In this document: positions 32,120 to 35,337 of the stretch, piece after piece
How positions within the stretch are numbered: position 1 is the stretch's first letter
Layout of the letters: every line of letters starts with the position of its first letter
Assembly (NCBI GenBank): GCA_031288305.1
Contig: JAITRP010000156.1
Coordinates: 1-35,337, forward strand
DNA: 35,337 nt
Direction of reading: 5' to 3'
From: Zoogloeaceae bacterium
GTDB taxonomy: Bacteria; Pseudomonadota; Gammaproteobacteria; Burkholderiales; Rhodocyclaceae
Translations under genes and position numbers: made by a program
The notes under the pieces: model-generated
Told to the model about the DNA's origin: nothing
Databases searched by the model: none
What the model saw: only the letters and a program-made list of their open reading frames with translations

Positions 32120-34083
32120 GTCAATTCACAATGAGTCAAAAAAATCCGAATGCCGGCGTCTTGCGCGGCGACGCGCCTGGGCAATACCGTCCCGAAATAG
32201 ACGGGCTTCGGGCCATTGCCGTTCTCGCGGTAATTATCTGCCATAGCGGAACAACCTGGGTCCCCGGCGGATTCGTTGGGGTGGATGTGTTTTTCGTCAT
32301 CAGCGGCTACCTGATTACGCGCATCCTGCTTGGCGAACTGGAGGCGGGCGTGTTCACGCTCGCCGGGTTCTACGAGCGGCGGGCGCGTCGCATTCTGCCC
32401 GCGTTGTTCTGCGTCCTCCTCTGTTGCCTCCCCTTTGCCTGGTTCTTGTTGCTGCCCGATCAACTGGAGAAATTTTCTCGCAGCATCCTGTGGGCGCTCG
32501 TATTCATTTCCAATTTCTGGTTTCGCGGCGAAACGGGGTATTTCGCGGCGGACGCGAATGAAATGCCGCTCCTGCACACCTGGAGCCTGGGCGTGGAAGA
32601 GCAGTTCTATCTCTTTTTCCCCCTTCTCGTTTTCCTTTGCTGGCGCGGCAAACAAAGAAAATGGATACTCACGGCGGTCGTTCTGCTCGTCGCGTTTTGG
32701 AGCCTGAAATACGCTGATCGCAAGTCATGGCATGGATCGGCAGGCGTTTTCTTTGTTACCCAGGCCCGCGTCTGGGAACTTTTCCTGGGCGCCTTGGCCG
32801 CTATTTACCTCACCCGCTGGCGCGCGAGCGCGCCGCGCCGCTGGCTGGCGGAAACCGGCTCCGCCCTGGGCTTGTTGATGATTCTGTTTGCCTGCGCGCG
32901 CTTCGGCACAGGCACGCCTTTCCCCGGACGCTACACGCTCCTGCCGGCTTTGGGCGCGTTGGGCGTGATTTTGTTCGCAACGCCGCAAACATTGTGCGGG
33001 CGCTTGCTCTCGCTGAAACCGGTAGTGGGCGTCGGTCTGGTGAGTTACAGCGCCTATCTGTGGCACCAACCGGTATTCGTCTTTGCCCGCTTGTCGGATT
33101 TCTTCCTGGGACTATCCTACTGGCCTGAACGGATCGTCAAGATTTTGCTTTGCTTGCTTCCCCTTGCGCTTGCATATCTGAGCTGGCGGTTTGTGGAACA
33201 GCCGTTCCGGAGAAAACAATTTTTGCGTCGTGATCATATATTTCATCTATCGATTGGGTGGGGGGTATTGTTGGGCGCTATTGCGCTGGGAGGCGTATGG
33301 TCGCAAGGCTGGCCGGGCAGGTTTTCCCCGGAAGAGTCTGATCTCTTGATGTCTCATGGAGCGAGAACGCGGTATGTTGGCGGGCGTTTCAATGAAATCC
33401 AGAAAAACCAGGAGGCTTTCGGCGCGGCGGACAGGCCGCGCGTATTGATTCTGGGCGACAGTTACGCGCAGGATCTGGTCAATATGCTTCATGAAAACAA
33501 GTTGCTGCCCGGCGCGCAAATTCGGGCGCGTTTCATGCCTCCGATCTGCCAGATCTATCGCGGCGGCGAAGACGCGCTGGCTTTCGTCGAGGGAAAATAC
33601 AAAAAGCTGTGCGCGGAAACAATTCCACGTTTTCATGAAGGATTGCGGGACTTTGTCGACCAGGCGGACATGGTCGTTCTTGCGGCGTCCTGGACAGAAT
33701 GGTCTGCCGAACGCCTGCCCGCGACCTTGCGCAATCTCGAAATCCCGCCGCAAACCCGCGTCATCGTCCTGGGGCGCAAGAATTTTGGCGAGGTGCGACG
33801 CAGACGCTATCTGGAACTCTCGCGCGAGGAGAAAATCGCGTTGCGCAACGCGTCCTCGCCCGCGCACTTGCGCATCAACGCGCGGATGAAACAAAACCTG
33901 GACGCGGCGGGCATCGAGTTCATCGATCTGCACGCCATTGTCTGCGGCGAGGCTTCCGGGACCTGTCCGGTCTTCACCCCCGAAGGCAAGTTGATTTCTC
34001 ATGATGGCGGCCATCTCACCCAGGCCGGCGCGGCTTATCTTGGCAGGCTTCTCAAGGAGCATTCCGCGCTCGGCACAATGTGA
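32116..34083 (+). CDS. Acyltransferase-3/SGNH O-acetyltransferase (OafA/YrhL type)
   Basis: 655 residues from the ATG overlapping asnB. The first ~370 residues form the membrane acyltransferase-3 domain: YRPEIDGLRAIAVLAVIICH, VGVDVFFVISGYLITRIL, RRARRILPAL and WSLGVEEQFYLFFPLL. The C-terminal periplasmic SGNH domain has GDSYAQDL (Ser449) and the DGGH dyad Asp630/His633. Such proteins O-acetylate O-antigen or other surface glycans. The start region is a 15-bp tandem duplication (TTCACAATGAGTCAA twice), so ATGs at 32116 and 32131 give N-termini differing by five residues. Its stop is followed by the 20-bp repeat. Confidence 0.94.
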   Translation: MSQFTMSQKNPNAGVLRGDAPGQYRPEIDGLRAIAVLAVIICHSGTTWVPGGFVGVDVFFVISGYLITRILLGELEAGVFTLAGFYERRARRILPALFCVLLCCLPFAWFLLLPDQLEKFSRSILWALVFISNFWFRGETGYFAADANEMPLLHTWSLGVEEQFYLFFPLLVFLCWRGKQRKWILTAVVLLVAFWSLKYADRKSWHGSAGVFFVTQARVWELFLGALAAIYLTRWRASAPRRWLAETGSALGLLMILFACARFGTGTPFPGRYTLLPALGALGVILFATPQTLCGRLLSLKPVVGVGLVSYSAYLWHQPVFVFARLSDFFLGLSYWPERIVKILLCLLPLALAYLSWRFVEQPFRRKQFLRRDHIFHLSIGWGVLLGAIALGGVWSQGWPGRFSPEESDLLMSHGARTRYVGGRFNEIQKNQEAFGAADRPRVLILGDSYAQDLVNMLHENKLLPGAQIRARFMPPICQIYRGGEDALAFVEGKYKKLCAETIPRFHEGLRDFVDQADMVVLAASWTEWSAERLPATLRNLEIPPQTRVIVLGRKNFGEVRRRRYLELSREEKIALRNASSPAHLRINARMKQNLDAAGIEFIDLHAIVCGEASGTCPVFTPEGKLISHDGGHLTQAGAAYLGRLLKEHSALGTM

Positions 34084-34090
34084 GGGGGTT

Positions 34091-34110
34091 ATTCCATTTC
34101 CAGGTCATTC
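34091..34110 (+). repeat. 20-bp direct repeat, copy 2
   Basis: ATTCCATTTCCAGGTCATTC, identical to 25820-25839, 7 bp after the stop codon of the acyltransferase gene. Confidence 0.85.
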
Positions 34111-34169
34111 AAAAAACAGGGGACGACAGAAGGCGGATCGGCTGCCGCGCTCGCGCCCCGCGAATGTTC

Positions 34170-34331
34170 CCCCCCCTCCCTTGCGGGGGAGGGCTTGCAC
34201 CCTGCAAGGGTGGCCGAAGGCCGGGAGAGAGGGGCGCGGCGGTTCGGAAAAGTAAAGCCGTTGAACTGTTGCCGCTGCCCTCTCCCCTGACCCCTCCCCC
34301 GCAAAAAAAGGGGGGAGGGGAACGGCGGGCG
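34170..34331 (-). repeat. MITE-like element, family II, partial copy 3
   Basis: Opposite orientation to 13404-13687. It matches the inner part (CCCTCTCCCCTGACCCCTCC, TAAAGCCGTTGAAC, GGCCGGGAGAG) and lacks both terminal inverted repeats. Borders are approximate. Confidence 0.7.
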
Positions 34332-34407
34332 TTTTCCCCTGCGCCTTCCCCCAACAAAAAAACAAACGCCGCGCGGACCTAGAACCTGTTCATGAACCGG
34401 CTCTTGA

Positions 34408-34443
34408 ACCGGCAGACCTGAAGGACTGCCGCTAATTTCTTGC
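34408..34443 (-). repeat. Family I element, 5' fragment (copy E, inverted)
   Basis: ACCGGCAGACCTGAAGGACT followed by GCCGCTAATTTCTTGC is the reverse complement of the first ~36 bp of copies A-C, including hairpin 1 with one mismatch. The rest of the element is absent. Confidence 0.85.
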
Positions 34444-34466
34444 TGTCGCCTAGAAGACAAAAATAA

Positions 34467-35183
34467 ATGAAACTGAAGTTCTTTCGTAAAAAATTTTTGT
34501 TCTGTTTTTTCGTCTCGTTTTTACTTTATCTATTTTTTGCGGGATATGTAGATAATGAGATTACGGAAAAAGACAGGGAAGCCATAGGGAAGCTGGGAGT
34601 GGAAAAGGAGTGCGTTTCTGCGCGCGGGTTCGATGCGGAAATTTCCTGGATAAAATCCATTCAGATGGCAATTCGAGACCTCGTAACGGATTTTAGATGC
34701 GCAACTCCTCCTGTGAACGTCGAGCCGCATGATTTCATGTCTCGCGGTTTTGGCTGTTGCTATGATCGCGCGAGATTCACGGAAAAAGCCTTGCGCCATT
34801 ATGGTTTCTCGACCCGGCATGTCGCGATTTACGATGCTGGAAACCATGGCGTGTTCAGTATTTTCATTCCGGGAATTCCTTCTCATGCCACGACGGAAGT
34901 CAGAACGCAAAAAGGCTGGCTGGGCGTGGATTCCAATCATCCATTCTTATTGCTGACGCGGGATGGAAAACCGCTCACGTACAGGAATTTCAAAGCATGG
35001 GAAAATGATATTCCCGATCCGGTCGTTCCCAGGAGTGCTTATGAAAGAGAACTGCTGATCATCTACGGACTGTATTCCCGTCATGGAAAATTCCACGGTC
35101 CAAATCTGCCGGGACCAGAATTCGTCCTGGCGGAGTTGCGATATAATTTCTTCAAAGACGATCATGTTTCTTCCGCGCCCTGA
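34467..35183 (+). CDS. Membrane-anchored transglutaminase-like (papain-like fold) protein
   Basis: 238 residues. A basic N-terminus (MKLKFFRKKF) leads into one hydrophobic segment (residues ~11-26), so it is probably an inner-membrane anchor or uncleaved signal with the rest in the periplasm. The body has GFGCCYDRARFTEKALRHYG, SHATTEVRTQKGW and GVDSN. Cys98 (or 97), His140 and Asp155 fall in the order and spacing of the Cys-His-Asp triad of transglutaminase-like proteins. The reaction is unknown: a peptidase, transacylase or glycan-linked amide chemistry are all possible. The gene is clearly less GC-rich than its neighbours, suggesting separate origin. The next GT gene overlaps its 3' end by 20 nt, which ties it to the cluster. 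Confidence 0.7.
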   Translation: MKLKFFRKKFLFCFFVSFLLYLFFAGYVDNEITEKDREAIGKLGVEKECVSARGFDAEISWIKSIQMAIRDLVTDFRCATPPVNVEPHDFMSRGFGCCYDRARFTEKALRHYGFSTRHVAIYDAGNHGVFSIFIPGIPSHATTEVRTQKGWLGVDSNHPFLLLTRDGKPLTYRNFKAWENDIPDPVVPRSAYERELLIIYGLYSRHGKFHGPNLPGPEFVLAELRYNFFKDDHVSSAP

Positions 35184-35337
35184 AATATCCAAACTTCTTT
35201 TCGTGCTCAACAGCGCCCCTTATTTTCTTTCCCATCGTCTGCCCATTGCGCTGGCGGCGAAGGCGGCGGGAATTGAAGCGCATGTGGCGACGCCAGAGAG
35301 CGGAAAGACCGCTGATATACGCGCCCATGGGTTGATC
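35164..35337 (+). CDS. Family 4 glycosyltransferase, N-terminal part (runs off the window)
   Basis: 58 codons from ATG 35164: MFLPRPEISKLLFVLNSAPY, then FLSHRLPIALAAKAAGIEAH, then VATPESGKTADI. The pattern LLFV.NSA..FLSHRLPIA.AA...G.EVHVATP is typical of the N-terminus of GT4 enzymes in O-antigen and exopolysaccharide clusters. The catalytic C-terminal half is outside the window. The 20-nt overlap with the preceding gene indicates co-translation and continuation of the cluster. Confidence 0.75.
   Translation, partial: MFLPRPEISKLLFVLNSAPYFLSHRLPIALAAKAAGIEAHVATPESGKTADIRAHGLI

Larger units (their letters stand above)
34084..34466. other. Repeat-filled spacer before the transglutaminase-like gene
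   Basis: About 380 bp without a supported gene. It holds, in order, the 20-bp repeat (34091-34110), a partial family II element (34170-34331) and a short inverted family I fragment (34408-34443). GAACCTGTTCATGAACCGGC at 34383 resembles the motif flanking family I copy C. Confidence 0.75.

Overview
The window is a GC-rich chromosomal segment of a Gram-negative bacterium, most likely a betaproteobacterium. This is inferred from the order ribE-ribB(X)-ribH-nusB-thiL, a short-form QueF, an ETF/ETF-quinone oxidoreductase operon and an RfaH-like factor heading a surface-glycan cluster. I cannot name a genus. No rRNA, tRNA or CRISPR array is visible.

Positions 1-4240 are an accessory stretch. It holds the 5' end of an IS5-like element (1-116), a DUF4328 membrane protein on the minus strand, queF and a guanine-deaminase-like gene on the plus strand, and a gene graveyard (3069-4061). 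The graveyard contains a frameshifted IS5-type transposase 3' end, joined in frame to an RHS fragment, and the tail of a PD-(D/E)XK-type protein.

Positions 4250-9602 are a minus-strand operon etfB-etfA-acyl-CoA dehydrogenase-ETF-QO. It would carry electrons from acyl-CoA oxidation to the quinone pool. There are structured intergenic hairpins and a clear terminator at the end. After a ~740 bp divergent spacer, 10348-16217 is a plus-strand cofactor and housekeeping cluster (ribE, ribBX-type, ribH, nusB, thiL, der). Two different dispersed repeats interrupt it, and a heptanucleotide array covers the end of der.

From 16500 to the right edge the window is a surface polysaccharide cluster (capsule, O-antigen or exopolysaccharide), all on the plus strand. 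An ops/JUMPStart-like motif precedes an RfaH-like antiterminator. Then come a UDP-sugar dehydrogenase, a MurJ/Wzx-like flippase, a methyltransferase gene broken by a 15-G tract (probably phase variable), a GT2, an FkbM methyltransferase, a second methyltransferase, a NodB/DUF2334-type deacetylase, a small unknown protein, two GT4 enzymes, a Wzy/WaaL-like membrane protein, another GT4, an AsnB-type amidotransferase, an acyltransferase-3/SGNH protein, a membrane-anchored transglutaminase-like protein and the start of one more GT4. Several genes overlap by 4 nt, so they are probably translationally coupled. No initiating transferase or Wza/Wzc export genes are in view, so the cluster continues outside.

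The most unusual feature is a family of ~167 bp elements (copies at 12621, 20126 and 29625, a decayed copy at 28268 and a short inverted piece at 34408). Each full copy can fold into consecutive hairpins, and some stem changes between copies are compensatory. One copy lies exactly between ribH and nusB, provides ribH's stop codon and probably nusB's ribosome binding site. A second family (~285 bp, MITE-like, with terminal inverted repeats) occurs at 13404, 29808 and 34170.
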